DNA from: Chrysaora quinquecirrha
Taxonomy: Eukaryota; Cnidaria; Scyphozoa; Semaeostomeae; Pelagiidae
Assembly: GCA_014526335.1 (NCBI GenBank)
Contig: JACTAT010000032.1
Span: forward strand, 3,364,642-3,428,641
Direction of reading: 5' to 3'
Length of the DNA: 64,000 nt
In this document: positions 22,930 through 36,500 of the stretch, piece after piece
Layout: each line of letters begins with the position of its first letter
Numbering within the stretch: the stretch's first letter is position 1
Program-made: the position numbers and the translations under genes
The notes under the pieces: model-generated
What the model saw: only the letters and a program-made list of their open reading frames with translations
Database searches by the model: none
Told to the model about the DNA's origin: nothing

Positions 22930-24185
22930 AGAGTACTTACTTTATAACACTAATAAAGCCGATGTTGGGCATGAAATCTATGCAAAGCTTACAACTGCAT
23001 AACAAAACCTCTTTGTAGTTCTTTTTTAGGCATTGCTGAAAGCTTTGCACCCTGTTGCTTGTCTTAGTTTCATTAGATATTAGATTCCACGAAGAACTGC
23101 CTCTGTAGGTTAGGGTGCCCAGACCATATCTGTTTGTAGAAGGTCTGTTTATCTCAAAATGAAGTTTATCTCAAAATCAAAGATTATACATTGAAGTATG
23201 AGTGAGAAACAGCTCTTTCATGAAATTTGGATTTAAACTTTTTAATGTTTTGAATATCTCAATAAGTAGTTTTTGAATGTTAAGTTGATGAATAGTTAAC
23301 AAACCATCTATATGTAGCAATTCGGCAAAGTTCAGGGAATGGTTGTTAAAAGCTATTCTTAAAGCCCTTTCATGTATAGGGTTAACTAAATTATTGTTTT
23401 TCCTACCACAAAAGATCTAGACTAGGGGGCAATAGTTGCACTGGGACATGAAAAAAGTTTTCATAAGTAAGACCTATTTTTCTGGAGTTAGGTATGGGGC
23501 TAACCTGGCTAAAGCACTGAGTTTTTTACCAGCATTTTTGCAGATTGATTTAATATGTTTATCAAAAGTAACTTGCTTATGTAAGGTGACACCTAGTAGT
23601 TTAGCTTCATTTACTTCTTCTACAGGATTGTCATTTATTTTTATTTATGCTTTCTCGGGTCTATCATTTATACTTTCAATAATCATTAGTTTACATTTGT
23701 CCCCATTTAAAACGATCAAGTTATTTTTAAACCATTTGTTCAGTAGTCTTATTTCATTATTCAAGGTATTTGTAATTAAATTAGTGTCTCTTCCTTTAAC
23801 CCAGATTGTGTTATCATCGGCATAGTTGCATAACTCACTATGTTCAAGAAAGAGAAATATATTGTTTATGAATATACTAAAGAAAAAAGGACCAAGTACA
23901 GAGCCTTGTGGTACCCCTTGTTTGATCCTTGTCCATTCACTATAATTTGAATTTATTTTCACTCTCTGTTTTCGCTCCTGTAGATTACTTTTAACCAATT
24001 TCAGAGCACCCTTATCAAAACTATAAGCATCGAGCTTAGCGATAACTAGCTCACGAGGAAGGCGGTCAAAAGCTTTTGAAAGGTCCATGAGAACCAAACC
24101 GTTTTTGAACTTCTGGTCCAAACAAATTAGCTTTTGAAGATGTGCTGTCCTTTTTGTGGATTGACCTTTTTGTCCAATGCTATGC
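22930..24185 (-). pseudogene. CR1/L2-like LINE, 5'-truncated reverse transcriptase
   Basis: Minus-strand RT open from about 24185 (upstream of a non-ATG codon) to 23645, then continuing through scattered stops to about 22950. Motifs in order: GQKGQSTKRTAHLQ (fingers), VLMDLSKAFDRLPRELV (first catalytic Asp), IKQGVPQGSVLGP, NYADDNTIW (YADD catalytic pair), KLLGVTLHKQVTFDKHI and the thumb/C-terminal block ending LLCSCKLC. In-frame stops after about 23450 show decay. The 5' half, including any endonuclease, is missing, as is usual for a truncated LINE copy. Confidence 0.85.
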
Positions 24186-24477
24186 TTATGCCAACAAATT
24201 TACAAATCTTTGCTTCTCTGCCTGTGTATTTCTTATGTGGAAACAATTGCCGCTAAAGAGTTGGAAAAGTTAAGTATGGCGTCACTCTGAGGTGTCTTAC
24301 TACACTTATTACACGGGTCGAACTATGAAGCAAACAGCAACCTGTTGTTGTGGTTGTTAGGGTAATTTTGCCTCCGCTGACCAAATGGATGTGGCAACTC
24401 TGGCCTGGCTGGATTCCAAATCGGCCTAGCACCTCAACTGTGGCGGGTTATCTGGTCGTGAAAGCTGAGTGTGTAGC

Positions 24478-24485
24478 TATATAAG
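24478..24485 (+). promoter_or_regulatory. Candidate TATA box of WDR61
   Basis: TATATAAG lies 100 bases before the WDR61 start codon, which would put the transcription start near 24510. No other core element was seen. A ctcttttgcag string at 24536-24546 could alternatively be a 5' UTR splice acceptor. Confidence 0.35.
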
Positions 24486-24577
24486 CACCTTGCGTTGTTT
24501 GTGGAGAATTAATAAATTCTTTTCATTAATCAAAGGCTCTTTTGCAGTTCCGATTACCAAGTAACTAAGTATTCGTG

Positions 24578-24586
24578 ATGGCACCG
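24578..24586 (+). CDS. WDR61: WDR61 coding exon 1 (M-A-P)
   Basis: atggcaccg followed by donor gtgaga, phase 0. This is the weakest exon because it is so short, but it supplies an N-terminus matching the family length. Confidence 0.75.
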
Positions 24587-27500
24587 GTGAGAAACGTTGA
24601 TTTTAAATTTGGAATTGATTGATTGATTTTTATTTTGATACGGTACGCCGTACGGTACGGTAACTTCTTTTGGTTTTCTTATTTAGGCCCTTATATCTTT
24701 GATTGATTGATTGGGTTTACTCCAAATATTTTGGCCCCATTTATTAACGGTTAACATGCATAGATAGACCTTTTCTACCTTTGGTCCCCTACCAAATATT
24801 GGTAAAATATAAATCTTGATTGATTTGTGTCATGTCATACCATTATTTAGTCAATAGCTCATTTCAGTATGACGTCTGACAGCATTAAATTTTTTCGTAA
24901 TCACATGATATCGAGTTTCTGATATGAAATCTTATAAAACAGCCAAAACTTAGTCTAGGTACAAAGTTTCAATGTCCTAGCGCTTATGTTCTTAATTTTA
25001 GAGCATTCAAAGTTCCCGATTTTTCATAAAGGCTTTGACCCCATAAAATGAACTTGGTGAAACTTTTTGCTCCACACGGTCAAACCCCTTAAAAAATCAT
25101 GAACTTTGAACGCTTGTAAAATTGATTATACAAGCACTGAGATAGTAAAACTTTGCACCTAGGCTAATTTTTGCGATTTTGAAGATTTTTTTCCACCGAA
25201 ATGACCTATTGAAGGGTTTCTAGTCAACTCACGCCACTATCAACTCGCCCCATTGCCAACTCACCCCACTTTTAGGTCAATTCGCCCCACTTTCAAAGTC
25301 AACTCACCAAATCTCAAAAGTCAACTGGCCCCCATTAAACTATAAATGTTTAAAGTTTGGGGTTCTGCCCCGTAACCCCTTTTCATCACACTGATAGATT
25401 CACAGAGTTTTATTGTTTTCTATCATTTATTTAGTGGTGGGGCAAGTTGACTTGACAGATGGGGTGAGTTGACTTTGAAGGTGGGGCAACATGACTTGAA
25501 AATGTCCGACTTGATCATGTTAAGGTTGGCTCTTGTTGATTAAAGAAGGGAAACAGTGAAGAATAAGGCTTTCTGCTCTGTGTGAAATACCCAAGGATGG
25601 TAGAAGGACTCCACATTATCAAAAGGAAAGTCAATGGTGTGTCTTCTCCACTGCGTTATCTTGGGGTAACACTTTTTTAATCTGATTCCACTCTCTACAA
25701 TAGAAATTCCGTGCATGCCATGAATTGCTCTTAATGTAAAACTTGGGCATGTGCCTGTGCTCTCGCAGGCTATGACACCCCTACCATTGAATGCCCTGAT
25801 TGTCTTACTTCTTTTGCCATTATCCAATGATTTTCTTAATATTTTCTTAATATTTATTTTGTTTCAGTATTCTGTCAGTTTTAAGGAAGAAAATGGTGAG
25901 TAAATAGATGGATTTTTGCCTACTGTATCTTTTTATTTTCAGTCCTTCTTGCATGGGTTAACTCAATTTTTGAATTTCTTGAAATATCATTTTCATTCTC
26001 AATCAATCAATTATAACAAAATTTTATAATGACTACAACTATTTTGATAAAATGTTTGTTTTATAAATCCAATAAAAGGGGAGGAGAAAATGTCCTTTAT
26101 AGTCTTACCTGGTTCTGGAGCCAAAAATGGATAAAATCAAAGATTTTAAAAGTCGTAAAAATCTTACTTCTATGATTGTAATGGTTTTCCAAACTCGTCT
26201 CTGCTTAACTCAGCTCATCACGATGTATGCTTCTCTTAGGTTAGCTAAGTTTAACTAAGCTCAACTCAGCTTGAATTGGCTAATCTAAGCTAAAACCAGC
26301 ACATCCCATTGAAAAACTCAACTGGGCTTTGGCTCATCTTAACTTCACTTAACTAAATTAAGCTAAGCTCGTCTCAGATTAGCTTAAGTGAATTCAAATC
26401 AACTCAACTCAGCTGTGCTTAGAGCTTAATGTTATTCAACTCTGTTGTGCTTGTCTTACCTTAGCTTAAGAGAATTCAAATCATCTCAACTCAGCTGTGC
26501 TTAGCTTTATATTACTCAACTCTGTTGTGTCTGTCTTACCTTTGCTTTACTTAAATTAAGTTGAGCTCATCTCAGTTGAGCTCATCTTGTCTTAGCTTCA
26601 CTAAACTAAGCTAGGCTAATCTCAGCTTAACTCAGCTCAGCTAATCCCAGTTCAGCTTAGCTCACACCAGCTTAGCTTTGCTTAACTCAGCTCAGCTTAA
26701 CTCAGCTCAGCTTAACTCTGCTTAATAAACTTGCAGCTTAACTCAACTCAGCTCAGCTAACCTGAACCAAGCTGAATATTTCTAATTTCATGTGAGGTAC
26801 AATAGTTCCTTGAATAAGCACCCTCCCTCAAATAAGCACACCATTTGGATTGAGCTGCCTATCAGGTTGGTCCCAGAGACACCTTTGATTGTGTTACACT
26901 CTGTGCAAGCTCTTGAAGGGAGGAATCAAGAGGCATTTTTGCCAGCTGCTGCTAAACTTAATTCTGGTCAGAATGTTAGTTTTTTCATAAGCTTGCAAGT
27001 AATTGCTCCTCTTTGATATATGAATTTTTTATAAGCACCCTGGGTGCTTAATAAAGGAAATACGGTAAATATATTGTTAAGTTGAATAATGTGCAATATC
27101 TTCTAGCTCATGATGATAGTATATGGGCAGTTGCATGGAGGAAGAATGAAAAGGATGGCACAGAGAATATAGTGAGTGGAGGAATAGATGACATTGTTAA
27201 ATGCTGGAGATGGTATGTAGATATGTTTCCTTAGAATTTCATCAACTTTCAATTGATAACGACTTGTATGGCATTAAATAGGGCAGTGTGGTGTATCGAT
27301 TAGCAATTGGGTTTCTGTTAAATTTGTTTTACAATTTTGTCTATCTATAGATAAGTTCGGATTATACAATACAATGTTAGCTATTCCTACAGATAATTAC
27401 TCAAGTTTGGCTTTGCAACCCAAGTTTATTGATATTTTTTTTGAACTCTAGTAATAATAATATAAATATCTTAAATATTTACAAATCACCACAAAAGCAC

Positions 27501-30500
27501 AGTCAATCTCGTTTGATCTCTACCATTTATATATATAATAGTCTAACATAATAGTCGCATGATGATTGACATCTATAATAGTCTAACAACGCAAGGTGAA
27601 TTAGCGCCGAGATGGTGTATTTCGCGCCAGTCACTAGGATCCCAGTGGTAAGTTAACTACTCAAGACCTACTGGTGGGACGCTACCATAGCTGGGACTCA
27701 AAACCGGACTTCGCAGAGCCTCGGACAAAACCACCCTGCTTGAATTGACCACGATGCCCCAGCAACTTCAACACTTCCTAATACACCGACTAGCTAACTG
27801 GGGATAACCTCAGTAAATGCTCTAATCCAGTAATAACTCAATCGCAGTTTTGAAAAATGTGACCTAGCAGAACTTGAAAATGATGTTATTGATAATTTGT
27901 TTATCCATCGCACACCTTTATCTTCGAATTCTGCAATACTGCCTCGAAAGTAACTTAGACTTTTCTTTTACAGGCAGAATAATAAACTCGATCATCAATA
28001 TACATTCGAAGGACACCAGCTTGGCATTGTCTCTGTTGCAATAAATAATGCCGGAACTCGTATCTTTTCAAATGAAGTTGAAGATGACGCTGAAATGGTG
28101 TTTGAGCACCAATCGCCAGGACTCAGTAGTAGGTTAACTAATCCAAACCTCGACCGTGGCTGTCAAGCTTCCTTGGTTGGGCTCAAACCCTGACCACACT
28201 GAGCTCCTGACACCACGAGTCAGCTAGATTACACCACGACGCCACAACACAAATGTGTAGATACCTTTCTTAATTCAGTTACTTCAGCGTATTTTAATGT
28301 TGTTTTCCACACATCCAATTCGTTGAGTCCAATTCATGTAAGGAATCATGTCCGCAACAGAATTAGAATTCGTACTTTTCATAATCATGTCACTAGACAA
28401 CTGAGGTTTATCTGGTACCATACGAAAAACTTTTTAGGATATTTTTAATTTTTCCTTTTTGACATCCTGTTTTATATTGGAGGCCCTTATGAAGACTGCT
28501 AAACAACTGCTAAACAACTCCGCGCCACCTGAAGCTATTGGCAACAAGCTTTTTCATTTTACTTCTTTGCAATGCAACAGTGGAACTTCTACCACCAATT
28601 CAAAAGAATTGCATACCTACAACACAAGAAGCTTAGGTATTGTCCATGCGTAAAACGTATATTTTTGAAAACGCAAACTTTGATGTTCGTTATCGAAAAA
28701 AATTGTGTCCACACGATGTGCATTTTCAAAAATATCTCTGTCTACACGGAAACGGAAAAATAATCATGCGTGATAGAAAGAACAGAAGTGATCATATTTC
28801 CATTTTGAATGCTAAGTGTCATTGTTTGTTTGTGTTGTTGAAATTAAGCGTTTAAAATTGAGCGTGTGACGTCATCGTTTTCGAAAATTTGTGTTTTCCC
28901 CGTCCACACGATAGCATGAAACCGGCGTTTTTGAAAATGGAGCCACCCAGGAGAGCGTCTAGACTTACTAACTACATGAATCATAGTTAGCGCTATTGAA
29001 TTGAATTGCTGGACGCTCAAACTGATTGAAGTGAGCAGCAACAACATCAATTCAATTCAATATGGGCGAAATTTATGGCCTTGGGAAGCAAGTCTAGAGA
29101 GCGTTTTCGAAAAGTTCCGTTTTCAACACCGAAAACGCCGTCTATGTTTGAACGGAAGGCAGAAACGTAAAAATAAATTTTTGCCCGTATATGTGTGGAC
29201 TGGGCCTATGTCCTTTATGAATTCTCGTACCAATATGATACTCCAAAGGTAAGTCACACTTCCCAGATAAAGAGATAGGATTAAACAGCATGCCCCTACT
29301 AATATTCGTCAGCAGAATTTTTTGGCAAAGAGAGCAACCACCTTGCGAGTCCAAGTAACAACCTAGCCTCAAATACGATTCTGGCTTAGGATGTCCTAAA
29401 GACATTTTAAAGCAACTGAAGATGGCATAACCCGAAAATTTCTTGTTTATGAAATAAATTGTTATTGCTTTTATTTCTTATGATTGATATTCATCATGAA
29501 GAACAATATACATAATGTCTTAAAGTGAAACGGAGAAACAAGAGTGAAGAGCAGCGTAGCGTAGTGGTTTGCACGCACGCCATTTGGGCTCAAGGTCTAT
29601 GGTTCAAATCCAGGCTAGGGAGCACAAATTTACAATGTGTAAAAACCTTACTCTCTGTGACACCGCACCAAGGTGTAAAATTGGCACCTTACTGATGAAG
29701 GCCTAAAAAAACCCTTGTATCGCCGACTGTATGGCTGCACGTGAGTCGATATATACTCCCCAGGGATTATAGCAAAAAAATTGAAAAAGAAAAAATGGCC
29801 CGAGCCAGGGGGTAAATTAATAGTTGTAAAGCACTTAATATGTCCAGTGATAGATAACGGCGCTTTATAAAAGCCATGACCTTTAACTTTGCCTTTAAAA
29901 GTGTTTCCAGTGTTTCCTGCAATTACTTATTAAGAGATAATTTTGTGTCAAAGGCATCCTTAACTTGATTTTAGTTGCTGCATCTAGTTCATTAGACAGT
30001 CATGTGAAAATTTGGGACTTGGAAAATGGCAAACAAGTGAAAAGCATTGATTTAGGACCAGGTTGGTAAATTTACCACTTTGTATTCAGTAACGTTTAGA
30101 TCTCAGACATTCTTTGAGTGATCCGAAACTGGTTGAATAGCAAAAGTTTCAGGAAGAATTTTCTGCCAGAAATTTGACCATAGAAAAGCTTTTGTTTATG
30201 AGTATTGCCTACAACTCAGGTAATGTGCAGCTTAGGCTAGCTGGACCGGCGAATCGGGCTGCATTTTTAATGAGTCTGATGTCCATGTTTGGTTGTGCTC
30301 ATTTCAAGCCGGGCTGACCCGGCTTATGGTTTCTTAGTCCAGTAGTGCGAGCAAAGCATCAAGTAACATGTGCACAACAACAAGCGGATATATCTAAGCA
30401 ACGACGGCTAGCTTGACAGAAGCTTTCATGCGAGAACATTTAATCTTGCTTGCCAGGATCCCAGCTGTGTCTAGGAAATGGGGGTGCAATGTACGCCAGG

Positions 30501-33500
30501 ATCTTGGGCTAAAGCCAAGAATAGGTCTGGAACTCATTGTATCTATGCTTAGCGCTCAGCATGGAAGGGAAGGAACAGAGTATGGGGTCTTTGGGTCAGG
30601 GATAACATTGGTCAGACGGCTACATTGCATAATGTAAGGACTTGCATCCCGTGCCCCGGACAGGCAGTCTTTGTCCTGTGCGCTGCTGCGTGGCTAGGCC
30701 TATACAGTTCCCCTCTGGGAATAACTTGCAACCTGTGTAAAATGTACGAAGGAATAGATACACCAGATATTCTCTTCCTTGCTTAACTATCCTATTTTTA
30801 AGTCCTATTTCGGGCTGGCATGGGCCCTTCTGGCCTTTTGAATTCCAAAGAGTAAAGAAATGCGTAAAGTATGATAGCCTTTTAGTTGTACAAAGTTTCA
30901 AAATTCAAAATGGCGACGAAAAGCGGATACATCTTTGAACGTCTCCATAATTTAAAAAAACATAGGGGCCCTATGGGCATGTTCGGAGAACGACTCTGGT
31001 TGAATATAGCTATTTCGGTCAAATGATGAAAGATGTTTGTTGGTATGCACAACGATGACGATAATGAATATTATGATAATGGTGGTGGTTATGATGATGA
31101 TGTTGATGACCACGATGATCATGATGCTGGTTGGTAGGGGTAATTGTGGTGGTAGGGTGGGTGTGGTGGTGGTGGTAGAGGTTGTTGTTGTGCTGAAGGT
31201 AGGGGTGGTTGTGGTGGTTGTAAAACGGGTGATCGTCGTGATGGTTGTAGGGGTGGTTGTTGTGATGGTGATAGGGGTGGTGGTGGTGATGGTTGTAGGG
31301 GTGATTGTTGTGGTGTTGCCGTTCCTTTAGATCAACGATGGTGATGGTAATCATGGTGATGATGATGATGGTGATTATTATGACGATTTTCATGGTGAGG
31401 ATGATAATAATGACGATTTGTTTTGAAAGCTGTTTTGAAATTGCCGCTCTTTGCCAAGACTCTTTGATCAATGTTGAGAATGCGTGAAATGTCATTTTCC
31501 AAACCAAGGTGGCAATTTGCCAGTTTCATATGGTAAACAACATGAGTCATATTGGCCCTAATGGCATTCTTGACAATGGCCCTATTGTTACACGTTTTCC
31601 ATTGTTCAAGCGTTGGTTAGTTAGTAAGTTAGTAAGTGAGTGAGTGAGTGAGTGAGTGACATTTACCCCACACCAATATGTTTGAATTCTTCGAACATAA
31701 AAATGACATTTTAAACGAAGTCTAAGTCTTGAGTTTTTACTCAAGATTTCTTATCATAAAATTAATTTTCAGCTTTTGCTGTCATGAACAAATGTCACTT
31801 ATCTGACAGGTGGAATAATAGAACATAACTCAAAATAACCAAACATTTCTGTTTTGCATATTTCTTTGATAAGAATAAAGATTAACTATGCAAATTATGT
31901 TTGACATAAAGCTGCCCTTGTGCGAAATAAATTATACCCCAGAATCTCCAAATATTTCCCTTTGATAATCTTTTGCTTGTAAGAAAAAGACTTGCTGTGC
32001 AAACATTGTGAACTATGTGCAATGAAATGTAAAACAATATTTATAATTTTAAGTATTGAGAGCAAACAACGTTTCAACTGAGCTTAAGAACCCAGTGAAA
32101 TCGCCGAGCAACTCTCTAAGTCCTACCGCCACATGCTCTCCTCCCTCTTGAGTTTCGTGTTTTGGTTGCGTTGAGCGTTTCATAGTTCCTTGAATATGCA
32201 TGACAAACACGAAAACAAGGATGAATTTTTTCACTAGAGTACAGCTAAGCTACAGTTACTACGGCTAACTACAGTTAATATGGCTAAACTACAGTTACTA
32301 CAGCTGAACTACAGTTGCTATAGCTATGCTACAGTTACTATGGCTAAACTACTGTTTACAGTTATTACAGCAAAACTACAGTTATTACAGCTTAAATACA
32401 GTTACTACAGCTGAACTACAGTTGCTATAGCTATGCTACAGTTACTATGGCTAAACTACAGTACAGTAACTACTGCTAAACTACAGTTATTATAGCTAAA
32501 CTATGGTTACAACAAGCAAACTACAGTTACTACAGCTAAACTACAATTACCGCAGCTAAACTGCAGTTAATAAAGCTAACTTACAGTTACTACAAGTAAA
32601 CTACAGTCACTATGCTAAACTACAGCTATTACTGCTAAGCTACAATTATTTCAGATAAACTACGATAACTACAACCAAACTATATTTACTACAGCTAAAC
32701 TACAGCTACTACAGCTCCACTGCAGTTATTACAGCTAAACTACAATTACCGCACTAAAGTTACTACAGCTAAGCTACTGTTACTATTGCTAAACTACAGT
32801 TTAAACGTATTAAAGCTAAGCAACAGTTATTGCAGCTAAACTACAGTTACTACAGCTAAACTACAGTCACTACTGCTAAACTACAGTTACTACTGCTAAA
32901 CTACAGTTATTACAGCTAAACTACGGTTACTCAGCGAAACTACAATTTCTACAGCTAAAGTACAGTTACTACAGCTATACTACAGTTACCACGGCTTAAC
33001 TTAAGTTACTACAATTAAACTACAGTTACTACAGCTAAACTACAGTTATTACAGCTGAAATACAGTTATTGCTACTAAACTACAGTTACTACAACTAAAC
33101 TACAGTCAGTAGCTATTGAAGTTAGTTCTCCAAATATCCTCCACATATCTCTGTGTTCTCACTGACTTTAACTTTCATCTCAGACGTCATGATGTTACCA
33201 TAATCTTTAATTGTAACCCAGGTCATGTATTTTGGATCAGTGATATTGCTACTGGGATAGAGATTATTTAGGCCCGACCACATGCAAGCATTGTACCACC
33301 AACCCCCTTTATAAACGGCAGCACAGTTGGTTGACCCAGAATTATCATTATCTTTGTCATACGTGGAGAACTTCATCCCATTATGAACATCTTTCAAAGA
33401 ATCACCAGCATTTCCAGAATATCCACTGATATTCAGACGATATCCATCAGCCTCGTTTCCAATTTCGAAAAATGTATAAGCTGCATAGAACAGCTTATTT

Positions 33501-36500
33501 GGATAAGATCGATGTTTCATTGTAATATTCAAAATGGCTCATCTGCAAGGACCTACCAAGGCGTGCAATTTTTCCAACCCAATCCAAAAATTTCCACAAG
33601 GGTTACCGAAGCCTGCTTTATATTCAGCCCAGTTGCGATTGAAGTCGACTGATGCATCGATTCTTCTTTGGATCACAATCCATTCTTCTTTAGGCTTCTT
33701 CTCAACTAAAACGGAATAAAAAGGGTTTTTTAATGGAAACTCATTAAATTGATCAGCGATAGCGTATGAGGTTGCTAAAGCTGTGGTACACCCTTTTTTT
33801 TATAAAGAACCACTTTATGAGGAACCTACATGTAGAAGGCCCGAAAATTTAAAGAACTTATACTACTAAAGAGAAAATCATTAAGGAACTTTTGAATGTT
33901 GAATACTTTTATCACTGAAAAATAATCAAGAATAAGAAAGCCGGTTCCATTCATTTGCAGTCGAAAATCACATAAATTGTACGTTTAGCATGTATCCAAT
34001 GTTTCTTTGAGTAGTCTCGAGCTTTCCTCACATGCAGATGTCTCCCTTTTATTGTTAAGACCAATGTATGTGCAGTTAAAATTAAGGAACTATTAAGGAA
34101 CTTTTGGGACTACAATTGCCTCAAAAGAGGCCCAAAAATAAGGAACTTTAAGAACTAGGCCTTGAGTTAGGTTCCTTATAAAAAAAGCGTGTGGTCCTTA
34201 AACTCAAACTGATATGTTCGCCATTACTCTACACGTATTTTTTGTTATAAGAAACCCTTTGTAAGAAACCCAGACCCTCGAATGGCCTAAAATTTAAGAA
34301 ACTCCAGTACTGGAATTCTTTTGCGTAGGAAACTTTTCACCTCAGACAGCGAAAAATTTCCTTGTATTTTCCGTGTTTTGTCTACGATAAAGCATTTCCG
34401 TGACAAGCAGACAAACAGGAACCCATTTCATACAAATACGATCGATGAATGGGTTTGAAACATTCAGATAGAATAAGTATGTTGCCAATATGGATATTAG
34501 AGAATCTCGTAAGAAACTTTGAGTACTCAAAATCTGAAAATTTTAAGAAACTTTCAGTACTGTATCAATTTTTTAGTTTCTTATAAAAAAATAGCTGTAC
34601 CAATAAAGCTGCCTCCCCACCACGAGTCCTAGTCGTAAAAAGCACTTTCATTTCCCGATTCTTCTTGTTAACGCAGGGTTAACACTACAAATGGCCCATG
34701 GGGGCACGTAAATACCATAAGGGGGCACGTAAATACCATATGACCACCTGTCGGAGCTAGTTATCGCTGCAACGTGTGTTGTATCGCTGCTTGCCTTATC
34801 AATGTGGCATATTTTCTCTCATTACCGGCAAATATGTCGTGCGGCAAATCTGTCTTTCATTGTCCGATGACACGATTTCACTGCCAGTGCTTGCCGTATG
34901 AATTTTCACATTTTCTCTAATGATCGGAAAATCCGTCGCACGGCAAATCTGTCGTATCGTATATAGCCTGATCTCATAGTTTCCATGCCAGTGCTTATTG
35001 TATCAACATCTCAGATTTTCTTTCATTTCATAAAAATATGTCGGGTTGCAAGTCTGTCGTACGGCAAATCTGTCGTATCGTATATATATAGCCTGAGGTT
35101 ATTGTTTCCATGCCAATGCTTATTGCATTCCTGAAAATATGTTGGGTTGCAAATCTGTCGTACGGCAAATCTGTCGTATCGTATATAGCCTGGTCTCATA
35201 GTTTCCATGTCAATGCTTATTGTATCAACATCAACATTTTCATGAAAATATGTCGGGTTGCAAATCTGTCGTTCGGCAAATCTGTCGTATCGTATATAGC
35301 CTGATCTCATAGTTTCCATGCCAGTGCTTATTGTATCAACATCTCAGATTTTCTTCATTTCATGAAAATATGTCGGGTTGCAAATCTGTCGTACGGCCAA
35401 TCTGTCGTATCGTATATAGTCTGATCTCATGGTTTCCTTGCCAGTGCTTATTGTATCAACATCTCAGATTTTCTTTCATTTCATGAAAATATGTCGGGTT
35501 GCAAATCTGTCGTTCGGCAAATCTGTCGTATCGTATATAGCCTGATCTCATAGTTTCCATGCCAGTGCTTATTGTATCAAAATCTCAGATTTTCTTTCAT
35601 TTCATGAAAATATGCCGGGTTGCAAATCTGTCGTACGGCAAATCTGTCGTATCGTATAAAGCCTGAGGTCATGGTTTCCATATGCGTATGTATATCACTG
35701 CTTGTCGAATGAGCATCTCACATTTTCTCTCATTTATTCATGGCGAATCTGTTTGGTTGCGAATCTGTCGTACGGCAAATCTGTCGTGTATAGCCAACGG
35801 CCACAGTTACGAAACCAGTGCTTTTGTTACCAATGTATCACATTTTTTTCATTACTTCTAATGTTCCAAACCCTACCATCCCACAATTTCCTTAGAAATT
35901 CTTATTTGCTCTAATATTTGTCAAGTTTTTGAGATTGAGATAAAAATGTCAAGTCTTACCTTGTTTTTCCCACACAATTATTGGTCGTGTTATGCTCTTC
36001 AACTCTGCTTCACCATGCACCGTTTGGTAGGTATTGGTATCTTTAAACTTGACCACATGTGTGCAAGAATCTTTTCGTCCGCATTTGAAGTATTCTGGGT
36101 TGATTATTCCACATTCCCATTCCCCATTCCTTCTCTAGAACTCTGTTCTTAGATTCCCCTTCTAAAATCCCCTTTCTACGATTCCAATCTCCAGATTCCG
36201 ATTTCCACATTCCTATTCCCAAATTCCTTTTCAAGAAGCCTACAATATTCTTAGATGCTGTTCCCAGATTCACTATTTCAGATTCTAGTACTGGTTCCGT
36301 CTTTTTAACACAGCCATGAATTTTAAACAGCTCTGAAAAGAACGGAATAAGTCTGATCAGCTCATTTTTGGGTCATTTCAGGTCATTTAGGGTAATTCCA
36401 GGTCATTTTCAGGTCATTTCAGATCATTTCAGCTCATTTCAGGTCATTTCAGGTCATTTCAGGTCATTCAATATTTTATCAATAACGACTGAAAGTTTCT

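Larger units (their letters stand above)
33122..36096 (-). pseudogene. Fibrinogen-related protein gene, broken paralogue
   Basis: Two pieces match the intact gene at 42924-41266. The 3' exon, 33705-33122, codes [15 protein letters not shown] through the fibrinogen C-terminal-like domain ([18 protein letters not shown]) and ends LEN-stop. The 5' exon remnant, 36096-35960, codes [16 protein letters not shown] to IVWEKQ with an intact donor (CAAG/GTAAGA). Phase 1 splicing is conserved. It is dead for two reasons: a TGA at 33541-33539 replaces a glycine codon inside the fibrinogen domain, and the start, signal peptide and first half of exon 1 are replaced by gattccc-type low-complexity sequence beyond 36096. 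The intron holds two MITEs and a satellite. Sits inside WDR61 intron 5 in antisense. Confidence 0.85.

Noticed and set aside
25540..25827. 95-codon minus-strand frame in WDR61 intron 1
   Set aside because: No recognisable domain and no splice context; it could be an old transposon remnant but I cannot support it.
31019..31507. 162-codon His/Asn-rich open frame on the minus strand
   Set aside because: It is the translation of a gat/ggt simple-repeat tract; the opposite strand is equally open as Val/Met repeats.
35023..35319. 98-codon frame with repeated [15 protein letters not shown] units
   Set aside because: Translation of the 115-120-bp minisatellite in a pseudogene intron.
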